From assembly GCA_025504975.1 (NCBI GenBank), contig JANUWI010000015.1, positions 496,001 to 560,000 of the forward strand: a stretch of 64,000 nucleotides of DNA, given 5' to 3'. The stretch's first letter is position 1. The number at the start of each line of letters is the position of its first letter. Below, piece after piece: positions 11,227-22,016 of this stretch. The notes under the pieces were generated by a model, which was not told where the DNA came from, did not search any database, and saw nothing but the letters and a program-made list of their open reading frames with translations. The stretch is from Plenodomus lindquistii. Lineage: Eukaryota > Ascomycota > Dothideomycetes > Pleosporales > Leptosphaeriaceae. The translations under genes and the position numbers were made by a program.

Positions 11227-11550
11227 TCATCGTAATACTGGCGTCAATTGCTCCAGTCTTAACAAACATAATTCTCCTACATATACTCCCCTTGACCCAA
11301 TTCTACAGGAAAATGTAGCATCCGTGCAAGATTCTTGTAATTTGCTACCATAAGATTGCAAGGCAGGTAGAAGAGTTCCTGTCGGCTTTGGAGGATCGAA
11401 GTAAGGTGTGTATGCAGACAAGGCGCAATACCAGTCATCTGTGGCAGTCGGTCTGGTAGTAGGAAGAATTGCAGACAGACTCGACAGATCTAGCGCCACC
11501 GTACTAGTGGTGAGGAAAGATAACAAAGTGTACGACTGCAGGATCACCAT
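11227..11550 (-). CDS. Small secreted protein, 107 aa, possibly partial
   Basis: The ORF starts with a clear secretion signal (residues 1-19, ending T-V-A-L) followed by a short extracellular segment. That segment contains W-Y-C-A, Y-F-D-P-P-K-P-T-G, L-x-S-Y-G and E-S-C. The pattern of Trp, Tyr, paired Pro and spaced Cys resembles a broad family of small secreted proteins that I recall from Dothideomycetes, but I cannot name it safely. The last 25 residues lose this character and run towards the AT-rich island. Either an intron begins near the E-S-C-T segment or the gene is truncated. A secreted effector-like role is conceivable but unproven. Confidence 0.5.
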   Translation of the reverse strand: MVILQSYTLLSFLTTSTVALDLSSLSAILPTTRPTATDDWYCALSAYTPYFDPPKPTGTLLPALQSYGSKLQESCTDATFSCRIGSRGVYVGELCLLRLEQLTPVLR

Positions 11551-11726
11551 GGTGAATGAAAGAGAGAGAAAAGGAGTGAAAAAAAACCTCAGAAATGTTT
11601 GAGCAGAGGGTGAGTGATTTTACGTTATCGGTGCTGGAGCGACCTATATACGAAACGGAAAACACAGTAATGGTCATGACACGGCTTCCACTTCAGAGAT
11701 TGCATCAAACTAGATACCCATAAGAC

Positions 11727-12527
11727 CTATCTTGCCAAGGTCGGGTCGCGTTCCCCTAACAATGTTTCGATTTCGACGGAACATGACTGTTTGCTGAAGT
11801 GAGCCATGTTCGGCCAACCGTGCTTGCGATGGATGTTCTGGACTGCGACTAGGGTCTGTTTGGCATATCCATCCTGCGATACCCACACGTCTTGGACCTC
11901 GCGTGAGGCTATGGGTACGAAATTGAGCTTGCGGAAATGAGCTTTGAGCATCTCGAAGAAAGTATCCACGGGCCAGATTCCACTACTGGCCCCCCACTCC
12001 ACCTGATCCTCAGGAATCAAGTCATCGTCCCCCCAGTCATAAGGATCGCCTTCGATTTCCAGAAATTCTCCTCCCTTGACGTCTCCTGGGCACTCGTACC
12101 AGTAGATCACGCCGAGCTCCGTGTCGAGTAGCATGGCGGGAGATGTCTCACTCGGGACTGTGAGACCCACGACATGGGCAGGAATTGCGGCCTCATCTGG
12201 ATCAGGCTCGCTCCAGTCTTTGAGGTCCTGACCATCAATATCTTCCTCCGTATCTTGCCAATCTGCAAAGACAGTGTAAGGCGCCCCATTGATCTGGTAA
12301 AGGTCGGAGCTTTGACGCAGGTAAGGCAATTCGCGTAGCAAAGCGACAACTTCATCTGTCTTGTCGAAATTTTCCCATCCATTGACAGGGATAGATGGCC
12401 AGCCTCCCTCGGGTGGTTCAAGAACGTTAGATTCGTCAAGGTACATAGAGACGAGGAAATGATAGTAGTCTCGGACTGCTGCCACCGTATTCTCACGAGA
12501 ATAACTGATGTCCTCGATACGAGGCAT
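11727..12527 (-). CDS. Uncharacterised acidic protein, 266 aa
   Basis: Single uninterrupted ORF with an acidic, aromatic-rich composition typical of a soluble globular protein. Visible landmarks are a long N-terminal helix region (V-R-D-Y-Y-H-F-L), P-P-E-G-G-W-P, a central D-E-P-rich loop, the segment V-I-Y-W-Y-E-C-P and a late I-H-R-K-H-G-W-P motif. The I-x-x-K-H-G-W-P style near the C-terminus occurs in small uncharacterised fungal families that I recall, but I do not recognise a catalytic signature. There is no signal peptide or membrane segment. The regular coding character over the whole length makes a real gene likely. Function unknown. Confidence 0.7.
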   Translation of the reverse strand: MPRIEDISYSRENTVAAVRDYYHFLVSMYLDESNVLEPPEGGWPSIPVNGWENFDKTDEVVALLRELPYLRQSSDLYQINGAPYTVFADWQDTEEDIDGQDLKDWSEPDPDEAAIPAHVVGLTVPSETSPAMLLDTELGVIYWYECPGDVKGGEFLEIEGDPYDWGDDDLIPEDQVEWGASSGIWPVDTFFEMLKAHFRKLNFVPIASREVQDVWVSQDGYAKQTLVAVQNIHRKHGWPNMAHFSKQSCSVEIETLLGERDPTLAR

Positions 12528-14613
12528 AGTGGTTTATTTGGAGGCGAGATGTATCGAGTGCAGTTGATGTCTCCTTGGCTTTTGATGTGGGAAACGAGAA
12601 TAAATAGGTATTTTTTTTTACAAGGCTGAGTATAGACATTCGCTGTGCATCGTCAAGGGCGGTAGCTTGGGCCTGAGCATTTCTTGCTGCCAATAAAATT
12701 GTCTATATTGGCGCGTCATGCGGCTCAATTGCCGCGGCGCATTTCACCTTCCTGATGCGGCCAAATTAGCGATCTCTGGAGCCTGAATATGCAGGTGCAA
12801 GCGCGGCAGTCTAACGACGAAGACTGTGTTGAGTGAGACATGTCCAATGGCTGGTAAAGAGCTGTACATGTTTGATCATACTGTGTTAAGTCTTGTGTGT
12901 CTAGATACACAGCCTCGAGTTACCTGCCTCGGTCATGATATTCTAGCAAACTTTCCAGTTTCATCTAGCTTCCAATATTCATCTAGTACGAATCCTATCA
13001 TCCACTTTGGAGAAATCCTTCAAGGTCTACTAATCCATGGCCGATATAAAGAGATTTAATTGTAGTGGAAAAAGCCAGTGCAGTCGTCTCATAAACGTAA
13101 CACCCCTTTTCGACTCCTTGAGGACTTACATGATTGGTACGTAAATCTCAACAAGTCACATACCACTACCACACCAGTCCTTCCGCACAATCTATGCAAA
13201 GATGTTGGTCCACACTACACTACACCAATTACCCCATCCAATTTGACCTTTCAATCAGGAAGTAGACGACATACACCAGACCATACCTTGCAGTCCGTAC
13301 ATCTAGCCACACGAGATATGTGCGCGATACGCATGCACGTCCATTCCTCAACTCCGTGTAAAGTCCACAGCCCTCCAACTTCCCCACCTCGTTCTCTTAA
13401 TCATCTACCCAAGATACCTTATATCCTTTTCAACTTGGACGAAACTCTCCTCCGCGAAATAATCGACTCCGCTCATAATGTTTACAAATCAACGCATTTC
13501 CCAAAGGAAAATTATCCACCAATTGCTCCGCAACCACGTCCACACTATTGTTTCTTCTTCTTCTTCTTCTTCTTCTTCTTCTTCTTCTTCCTCCCCCTTT
13601 AACCGCTTTCTCTCCCCTTTCCTGATGATCTTGCTCCTGCTGTGGATTTTCCCACACTTTGGACAAACCCCCGGTCTCGGTTTTAGCCTCGCATCATTCC
13701 CGTCTAGATGTGCAGTCTGTGCATTGTTACAGATACGTAGGCCTGCGATATGTCGCGTCAATGGACTTTGCGTAGCCAGCACGCTGTCTCTCTGCTGTGT
13801 AGGTACTTCAGCTTTCCTCGTGTCATGTTTCTGCGACTGCATTTGCACCGTGGATGGATGGAGGTGCTACGTCGACGAGATTCGCTGGAAACCCCCGGTG
13901 TAAATACTCCCACCCCTCGTCGCCTTTTCGCCGCTCGACTCGCTGCCCTGAACTCCATATACGCCACCCCTCCCGTCATGATGCGTGCATTGCTTGTGCA
14001 ATATGACTGCACCACTTTTCCCCTCAAATTTCCGAGCACCAGGATTGAGAGTTGATAGGCGAGAAGCCCGGGGCGGGGAGGAGGTGAGGACTCGGTTCAT
14101 TGTCATTGGAAGGGCTTATTTGGATGTTGAGGGGATTTCGTGGTTGGGGGGGATGGAAATGGAGGGGGAGGATAAGAGAGATTGAGAGTGAGAGTGAGGG
14201 TGCAGCTTCTTATCAGGAGGTGCAGGCATCTTGATCCTCTTGGTGTAACGTCCTCGGAGGTGGGTTTCCGGCCAGTGTTTCGTGTGTAACGTTTTGGCGA
14301 GCGAGGGCTTGGTGGACGAACATTATTCGGGAATAGTTGGGGGGGGGGGGAGTGATGGGACATGTATGTTGATGGACTACCATATCGTGCCCGTCTCGCT
14401 TTTTGTCCATGTCTACCCCTCAACATCTCTCATGCGGACTTCATAGTACTTTCATATTCGTAGGAATTCGTTTCGTTATGGATATCTTGCTTCTATACAT
14501 CCCCGACTTTGACAAACACCAACCTAAACACCAAAGACTTGACTCAAGCCAGCCTCTCTGAAGAAAAAGAATTGGCAAAATCCCAACCCTAACCCCCTTC
14601 TTGAGAACCCGTT
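12528..14613. other. Gene-poor stretch with simple repeats
   Basis: About 2.1 kb without a supported gene. It contains a (TTC)n microsatellite at about 13552-13591, which inflates several apparent ORFs, and a run of about 12 G at 14339-14350. The ORF of 174 codons at 13078-13602 ends inside the TTC repeat and has no domain. The segment just above 12527 should be the promoter of the 266-aa gene. Confidence 0.45.
13552..13591. repeat. (TTC)n microsatellite
   Basis: About 13 consecutive TTC units in intergenic sequence. It creates polyserine, polyphenylalanine or polyarginine stretches in overlapping frames that should not be taken as protein. Confidence 0.9.
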
Positions 14614-15711
14614 CTACCGTTTCCCCATACCCGACATCTGCTTCTGTACATATTTGGCGCCCTCGGCCTTGATAATCGGCATAGCATAGTCCTTGAACAT
14701 GGACATAGCCTGCCTCTGCCACTGGGGCATGTCAGGCTTGCCCCCCGCCCTGGGATCGCTCTTGCGCCTATCGCCACCATAGCGGTCATCATCGCGGTAC
14801 CGGTCGCGCCTGTCACGTCCATCACGCTGAGGAGCAGAGAACATGTCGTCGTAGCGGTCATCGCGGCGGTCGTCGCGATGCCGGTCTCGGCGATCTCGAG
14901 GGTCGTCGTAGCGCGCCTTCTCGCGAGGGCGGTCCTCGTATGGGTCCCGGCGAGGGCGATCCTCATATGGGTCGCGACGGCGGCGGTCAGGCTTGTAGCC
15001 TTCTGATTTGTAGCCGTCGCGATTGGAGCGGGGGTCGTCGCGCGGGCGTCGTGGGGGGTAGTGTTCGTCGTAGGAATCATACGAGTCGTGTTCGTAACGG
15101 CGGCGGTCACGATCGCGGTCTCGCGGTGGTGCCTCACGGCGGTGACTGCGGCGTGGAGGGGGGTAGTCCGAATCTGAGTCGGAGGAGTCGGAGTAGGAGG
15201 GCGCACGTCTGCTACGGCGGGGTTTCTGGGGGCGAGGATCGCGGTCACGATTGCGACTTTCTGTGGTGGTCATGTTAGAACAAGAGCTGCAAGGTTGCGC
15301 ACCAGAGCGAGGCATACCCTGGTAAGGCGGCGGGGGGACTCCGGGTGGTGGGGGTGCCATTCCAGGAGGAGGAGGAGGAGGAGGTGCTGCGTCCTTGCCT
15401 GGTGGGGGTGGCGGTGGGGGTGCGGCCATACCTGGTGGCGCGGATGGTCGTGGGGGAGGCGCATCGTCGTCCCTGCGCGAGCGGCGGTGGCCCCGTCGGC
15501 TGTCACGGTAGTCGCGGTAGTCGCGCTGGTGGTCGACTGCAGGCGCCCATTTGGGCTTGCCGTTCTCGTAGTTGTCGAAGCGATATGTCGGGGCTGCTAT
15601 GAATCTGTTAGCCGCTCGTCGATGCGCAGGCAGACAACCACGAAGAAACGTACCTTGATGGCCCATAGGAGGAGGCGGCGGTAGGTCTGGCGAGCGGTCA
15701 CGTCTGCCCAT
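14614..15711 (-). CDS. Arg/Asp/Pro-rich disordered protein with conserved C-terminus
   Basis: The unspliced frame is open over 365 codons, but two perfect 57-nt introns fit inside it: 15653-15597 (GTACGT...TTCATAG, branch gctaac) and 15317-15261 (GTATGC...CCACAG, branch ttctaac). Splicing gives exons 15711-15654, 15596-15318 and 15260-14614, 327 residues. It removes two segments (F-L-R-G-C-L-P and Q-P-C-S-S-C-S-N) that break the composition. The product has polyproline blocks and then long R-D-R-D/R-Y-D-D repeats, resembling RS-type RNA-associated proteins. It ends in a compact segment, Q-W-Q-R-Q-A-M-S-M-F-K-D-Y-A-M-P, that looks like the only folded or interaction part. No RRM or zinc finger is visible. 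A nuclear, RNA-related role is only an inference from composition. Confidence 0.7.
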   Translation of the reverse strand: MGRRDRSPDLPPPPPMGHQGTFLRGCLPAHRRAANRFIAAPTYRFDNYENGKPKWAPAVDHQRDYRDYRDSRRGHRRSRRDDDAPPPRPSAPPGMAAPPPPPPPGKDAAPPPPPPPGMAPPPPGVPPPPYQGMPRSGAQPCSSCSNMTTTESRNRDRDPRPQKPRRSRRAPSYSDSSDSDSDYPPPRRSHRREAPPRDRDRDRRRYEHDSYDSYDEHYPPRRPRDDPRSNRDGYKSEGYKPDRRRRDPYEDRPRRDPYEDRPREKARYDDPRDRRDRHRDDRRDDRYDDMFSAPQRDGRDRRDRYRDDDRYGGDRRKSDPRAGGKPDMPQWQRQAMSMFKDYAMPIIKAEGAKYVQKQMSGMGKR

Positions 15712-17294
15712 AGTGACTGTTGGGGTGCGAGATGATATGGTGTGATGTGATGTGTGGTGGTTGTTGAAAGCTGAGGTGCGGTGTGCTTAAGCAGACAACT
15801 AGTGGCAGGCGAGCCTCTGACACTTAAAGCTGAATCCCGGCAAGGCTGCTGCGTGCTGCTCCCCCCTTGCGCTCAGCTCCAGTGTCGTCATGTGCCTTGT
15901 CAGCCCAATAGCCGCATTGCTTCGCGCACATTCGAACTAGGCGGGGCTGCCCAATGGCTTTGGAAGCCTCGCGTTGGCGTGGCACCTCGAGAGTGGGCTG
16001 TGTCGCTGTGCCCTGCGATCATTGTGCATGAGTAGTCGCGGAACTCTGGCCCACCACATGCAACCCGTAGCCGGGCACAACACCCCACTGGCCGTGCATC
16101 GTTAAGCCGTGCCAATCCCCCGCAAATCGCGTGGGTGAAAGACGGAGATCAGGGTCTTCTGCTCTTCTTCGTCGGCTTTATTTGCGCAGGGCGGTGTACG
16201 TGCTGTTGACGCGCTGATGTGCAGTATGACTGAGGGGGGTGGTGGTATGACGAGGAAGCGTGCACAGTGCCATTGCCGGAGACACACCACACGCCAACTC
16301 ATCACCGGCTAAAGTCAGCAGGCGCAGAACCTCATGTTCTGTATTCTAAGCACTCACACCCACCTGAATGGTCTGACAGCTGCCGTACTCGACAATCGCC
16401 TGTCACAACTTAAAAGAATACGGGATATTCAGCATGTTTACCGACATGATGTCGTCACAGGGTCCATTTGATCCTCCAACCAATCGCGGTCTTTGGCGCT
16501 AGACAATGTTTGGTATAGCGTATCTCGCCTCAATACATCCGCTTTGCCCGCATCAATCCTCCGATTACATGGATCGCCTCATCTCCCAGGATCATCCAGA
16601 CTCCCTCTATACCGACTTTACAAGTAACGCGACTTCACTTTCCTTGCGATCGTCTCGATGCCACGTAGGCATTGACATTCAACTAGCAGATACGCTGTGC
16701 GATCGTGCCCATGACACCGCTTCATCAGCCCAACCGTCATCTTTTCCACTAGAGCGCATTGTCCAATGGCTTGGAGTGCATCGTATAGCACGTGCATCTA
16801 TTTACATGGCCCTTGTTGTTAATTGGGACGTGCTCTCTAGCCATTCTGGGGAATATGTGATCAAGGTCGATCAAGTGAAACATCGCACATAGTTCCACAA
16901 CGCGAATCTTTTTCTATTCCGAGATGACTCATGCACAGACATGAGTCTCTCTCATCCTGAGATTCGTCATGACCTCACTGTCTTGACTGCAACGGCAAGT
17001 ACCTCGAGGGTAATGCTGGGCGATTATCTGTGTTTCCATGCATCAGTCACCGAAAAGCGACAACGATATTCACTATCGACATGGACGAGGGCTTCGCTTC
17101 ACTATCCACGCGATTCTGATAGCAGGTTTCATTAGCGAGCAGATCGCAGAGGATGCGGGAGAAGCCCGGTATGCAAATTTCGGCGGTGCATAGGGGTGAA
17201 GAGAGAGAGAAAGGTGTCCGGGGTATACTCAATGGTATGAAGATTACATAATAAATGCTAGAGGGCATGAATTGGTGATGAATATGGGTGAAGT
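15712..17294. other. Gene-poor stretch, no supported gene
   Basis: About 1.6 kb. Only domain-free ORFs are present, the longest 128 codons at 16506-16892. The first 100-200 bases are likely the promoter of the minus-strand gene ending at 15711. Nothing else stands out. Confidence 0.4.
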
Positions 17295-17759
17295 TCATAC
17301 TCGGATCCTCGTACAAAAGCTGGAATCCTCTGCCATGAGTGGTATTTGTGTGTCCTTTTCCTTGATGTCTGCTTGATTGATACAAATTGCGTCGATCCAT
17401 ATTGGGAGCTTCCCGAACCTGTCCCTAAGATTCGAGATGGCTTCGAAGCAATTCTTGGTCACAGATTCACTGTGATCGCCGCATATTACGGAATACTGAC
17501 TAAACGGCGGATCCATTCCCCACTCGTAAGACAACGCGGCGAATTCTGCGTTGCTGGAGAGATCGAATTCTCTAAGGGTACATCGAATCGGCGGATCTAT
17601 ATTGTCTCTGCTGTCTTCCTCTACGGGCAGAATGTCAAGGACACGGATCCATTTGGAGCCGACGGGCAGGGGACGATATAGACTCGAGTGCAACTGGCAA
17701 GACACTTCTCTCTGGACCGCCAGCGGGGCTATCTCGTCAAGCTGTAATTCTGCGCTCAT
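17295..17759 (-). pseudogene. Truncated HET (heterokaryon incompatibility) domain fragment
   Basis: The 154-codon ORF begins like an ordinary HET protein. It has Y-R-P-L-P, I-R-V-L-D-I-L-P, then F-A-A-L-S-Y-E-W-G, a V-T-K-N segment, and W-I-D-A-I-C-I-N-Q followed by K-E-K-D-T-Q-I. These are the first three conserved blocks of the HET domain (Pfam HET family). The reading frame then leaves the family pattern after about residue 140 and stops. The I-Y-x-x-A and W-L-G block that normally follows, and the several hundred residues of C-terminal region, are absent. I tested the nearby donor GTATGAAC and acceptor CCTCTAG but found no HET-like continuation. A relic is the simplest reading; a short expressed HET-like protein is possible. 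Confidence 0.65.
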
Positions 17760-18290
17760 GTTGAAAACGAGTAATAGACGACGGGGCTGGCGTGTGTGGC
17801 CGTTACGTCGAAGTGAGTTAAAGGTCTTCCAGTTGTCGGTTCAAGAGTCTTCAATGAATGCAGGCTTCCCGTTGATTGACAATGAGGCAAAGGTGGGGGG
17901 AGGAGGAAGGCTGAATTTTCCAGCCTTGGCAGGCTTTATACCGTCATCGCGCAGTGACAAGGCTGAGTGGTGAATCCAATCAGAATTACTAATTTTAGTA
18001 ACCGTGGCGCATACACTGCGGTAAGCACCAGTGGAACGCGTCAATTGCGAAAGCGCCCAATGTGCAAACGTCCATTCACGCGACTTTCGAAGGTGCGCGC
18101 GTTCTTTGACATTGAAGGGATCGCGCGGGTGAGGGCGGACGGCGTGCGCTTCTTCTACTTGGAAGGAGATTCTCATCTAAGGAGCGCAGTGGCGGCGAAG
18201 TGGTGAAAGAGTACGCAGTAGAGCCAGGGCTTTGTGAACTACATAAAGTTCACAACGTCGCTGAGCATTTGCGATGTGTCCGTCCACATC
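17760..18290. other. Short spacer between HET fragment and SNF2 gene
   Basis: About 530 bases, no supported gene. It lies upstream of the HET fragment and downstream of the SNF2 gene's stop codon. ORFs here are short and domain-free. Confidence 0.35.
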
Positions 18291-21200
18291 TCATTCTTCA
18301 GCATGAGTTTTCTTCTTGCCGTTGCCAAACTCATGCAGCATCTCGCGCCTCCGACCCTTGTAGAACCTTTCAAGCATCTTCCGTCTCTCCTCCTGTGTCG
18401 AGCTTTCCACCAGCAACGCGAGCTCCTGTGGATCGTCAAAGCCCATGCTCTCCGCCATACTGCAAAATTGACGCTTGCGTATATGTTCATCGGGCCTGTA
18501 TCTGTAATTGATTTTGAAATCTCCCTTTGTGCTGCTCGCCGTAAGTTGGACATTGTCATCGTCGTCATCGTCTTCTGGGCTCAGGTCGTCATATTGGTTG
18601 GAGTGGTGCTGAAATTGCGACTGTGACTGCGATCCTTGGAATACTTTTTTCATCGCTAGATCGACATCGTTTCTTAACTCCATTGCTTGTTTGCCGAGAC
18701 GAGCTTCTATCTCGCTGCGACCGATGACTTCGGAATTCTCGTGTGTGTACTGAACGCCGGCCCTTGCGAGGATGGCATTGATGGGATCAGGGCCTCCGCG
18801 CTTAGTCACTTGCTTTCTTCCTTTACTTTGCTTCGAATCGCTTGTGGACGTGGAAATGAAAGAGTCTGCTAGTCTTTTGATCTCTGCGAGGTTGCCATCG
18901 TCTTCTGTGATCCCGAGTGCTTTATTGGAAAGGATGTCATCATCGTCGGAGTCCATTTGAGACTCATCTAGTTGTAGGTCAAAAGCTGTAACGCCGGCCT
19001 TGGACTCCGCGATGTTGGTCTTATGTAAGATGTCGCGTAGTATGCTGTTCTGTTCGAAACTGAATAAATTCTCCAATCCGAACAACTCGCCCTTCTTGCT
19101 CGATTGATCCATGACGCCTTTGAAGTAGCGCCGCTCTTCGGAAGCATTGTATCCAATGTTCGCTTGCTGTTGCTTGTAAATCTGTCGAGCGTAGACGACC
19201 TCCTCGACCGTGCCGCTCGACACTAGACGAAAGACTTCCACATCCCGTGTTTGGCCAATTCGGTACGCACGATCCTGTGCTTGCAAATCGTGTGCAGGGT
19301 TCCAGTTTGGGTCCATGATAACGACTTTATTCGCGGAAGTGATGTTCAGTCCAACTCCACCAGCTTTGGTACTGATCAGGAAGACAAATTGGTTTGGATC
19401 CGCGTTGAAGTCAGCCACGGCTTTCGACCGATCTTCGTACTTCATGCTGCCATCCAGGTATGAGAAGTTATACTTGGTCCCGTCGACATCGAAAAGACCT
19501 TTGAGTAGCCGCAACAAACGAACCGAATGCGAGAAGATAAGGACCTTGTCGCCGTTTGAATGCCAGAAGTCGAGCATGCGACGTAAGACCTTCCATTTTC
19601 CACAAAACTCACGCTGAGACTGATGAAGGATATTGTCACGAATATTGAATAATTCCTTGAACGTGTCCGGACACGCGATTTCAAGATTCTGGAGATCCTT
19701 GGCTTGTTTCTCGTGGTTTTCAGACGAGACTGGGACAATAAGAGCCATGTGATTCGCAAGCTTTTGTAGTGTGACCATGCATGGGAACATGAATCTGTGC
19801 CAAGGCTCTCCTTCGCTAGGTAACTCACGGTAGCAGCAATGACCTCTCGTCTTACCGGAGCCACAGTCGCACTCCTCTTTGGAAGTCCTGATGAACTCAC
19901 ATCTATCGCTTTCCAGATATGTCCGATAGGCATCAGCTTGAGTTTCAGTAAGCTGGCAGAAAATTATACGATCGCTCTTCTTGGGAAGCTGATGTGCAAT
20001 CAATGTCTTCATTCGGCGAAGAAAAACACTCGGGAGTATGTTGTGAACGAGCTCTTGCGCTCTACTTCTCGAATCGGCAAGCTGGGCATTTGTTGCGTCG
20101 TGTGCTTGTCCCATCTTCAGTGGAATACTGATCTTCTGTTTCCACTCCTGCGCTGAGCCGTACGCACCGGGCCTGGCCCAATTGAGGAGATTCCAGAGTT
20201 CCTCATACTTGTTCTGGATTGCCGTACCGGTAAGCCCAATGCGACACAGGGCGTTGATTCGATTCATCGCCTTGGTGATCTCTGCGTCCTTGCTCTTGAT
20301 TTGATGACACTCATCAGCAATAACACAGTCCCAGTCGACTGTGTTGATCTCACTCTCATTGTTTCGATAGGTGGTGTACGTTGTAATCATGATCTCGAGC
20401 ATACCCTTGGCCGCAGCTCCCAAGACGCCCTTCCGATCAGCCACATTCGAACCGTGGAACCTGTAGACCTCCCACCATCCCCACTTTGACAATTCATCCT
20501 CCCAATTCTGCATCAGTGTTCCTGGACAGACAATGAGCACTCGTGGATACCACCGGTTATCTGGCATGCGCCTGATCTTCCGCATGCATTTCGCATCGTT
20601 GTTTGTCGCAGTCTTTCCGAATGCTGCTGTCAGGAAGGCTATGACTTGTATCGTCTTCCCCAGACCCATGTCGTCGCTGTATGCAATTAGTCGCCATTAT
20701 TTGATGTTTCACACAGAAGGAAGGTACCCTAGGATGGCGCCAGTCTGTTTGACAAAACTTTCGTGAAGAAATTCGACACCCTCAACTTGGTAGTCGCGAA
20801 GCCATTGCGCAATTGGTCCAGGAATAACACCTTTGAATTCGACGAGCTTGATATCCTTCTTCTCTCGCTGTGGCTTGACAGCTTTGTCAAGTTTTGGCTT
20901 CTCTTCTGTCACAGGGTCTAAAAACTCGACGTTGCGATAAGTAGGTGGATAGCGAAGGCCTGCCTCGTGTAGCTTCTTCAAAACCGCTTGCCGAGCCACG
21001 ATGTAATCTGGGATTGGCTCATCAAGGAAAGTCGCGGCTCCACTCGCATCATCGGCAACAGAATCAGTACTGAAGCCAGTGTGCCCGTAAGGTGTCTTCT
21101 TCTTTGGCGGAGGCTTGCGACCCACAACGCTCGCCGCTGCTGATGTTTTGCTTTTCCGTTCGGCGCGGATTCTGTTGGTCTCGGCCGCAACACGCTTTCG

Positions 21201-21646
21201 TTTCAATGTCTTCCGGTTCTTGAATTCCCGATAGACAGCACGAGGATCGTCATCGGACCATTCGGACTCTAGCTCTTCCACGGCATCTTCGAACGCATCA
21301 CCTTCTTCTGAGCTAATGTCAATTCTGCTTCGTGGCCGTGGTATTTTCACTCTGTCAAGACCGTCTTCAGAAACTTTGTTCGCCTCATCTCGAAAGTCTC
21401 GGTCAGCATCAACGTGTTGAGATTGGCTTTGCGACTGTGTTAACCCTACTGTCAGTGAGCACGTAAATCGACGGCGTATGGGGAAATCGACTAACCGTCA
21501 ATATACTGTGAGAGGTTCAGACCTTTGCGCGAGGATTCGATGATATCAAGCCCGTCCTCGTCGTCGCTACTGTTCACTGGCTCGCTTTCAGCAAAAGCGC
21601 GCAACGCTCGGCGGTGCTCTTTCGCTTTGTCACGGACGAAAGACAT
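18291..21646 (-). CDS. SNF2-family DNA-dependent ATPase, Rad26-like/ERCC6L2-type, 1084 aa
   Basis: Three exons, 21646-21496, 21445-20728 and 20676-18291. The introns are 50 nt (GTTAGT...CAGTAG) and 51 nt (GTACCT...ATACAG). The second lies in the Walker A region, and its removal restores I-L-G-D-D-M-G-L-G-K-T (about residues 287-297). Motif II is DECH (about 411-414). The C-terminal helicase lobe has the arginine-finger region Q-A-Q-D-R-A-Y-R-I-G-Q. After the ATPase core there is a V-I-G-R-S segment (about 940) matching the VIGSSK motif of Rad26L/ERCC6L2 proteins. A short helical region near the end, E-S-M-G-F-D-D-P, resembles the HEBO segment. Family members act in the nucleus in transcription-coupled or double-strand-break repair. 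It is head-to-head with the RRP41 gene, 370 bases apart. Confidence 0.9.
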
Positions 21647-22016
21647 GGCGACTGCACACACTACGACCACGCAATCAGAAGATAGTGTGGGGTCCGATGG
21701 ATTGCATCGTGACTACATCAGATGCAAGCAACGTTAACCGGGTGAAGGCAGGACTTGGTCAATGAAGGCAAGTGGCGCAGGTCACAAAACGCGCTAGCGC
21801 GTAATCACGTGAAGATAGCAGTTCGCGATAGCAGATCCCTGCAAGAAGCTTTGATGCATCAAAATATCATTGCAGTTCAATCGTCATCCACGACCACTCC
21901 ACGCGCTATCATAATTGCCAATCTCCCTAGAACGCGCACAATCCGAACTGCGAGGCTCCCCACTAGTAGACTGCTGATCTCATTCTTACGACAAGGGACT
22001 TGGCATTGACTGCATC
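21647..22016. promoter_or_regulatory. Shared bidirectional promoter region (SNF2 ATPase / RRP41)
   Basis: 370 bases separate the start codons of two divergently transcribed housekeeping-type genes. No TATA box is obvious on either side, which is usual for constitutive fungal genes. Expression of the two may be coupled, but no specific operator can be assigned. Confidence 0.5.

Noticed and set aside
13078..13602. 174-codon plus-strand ORF.
   Set aside because: Ends in the (TTC)n repeat and has no coherent protein character; a repeat artefact.
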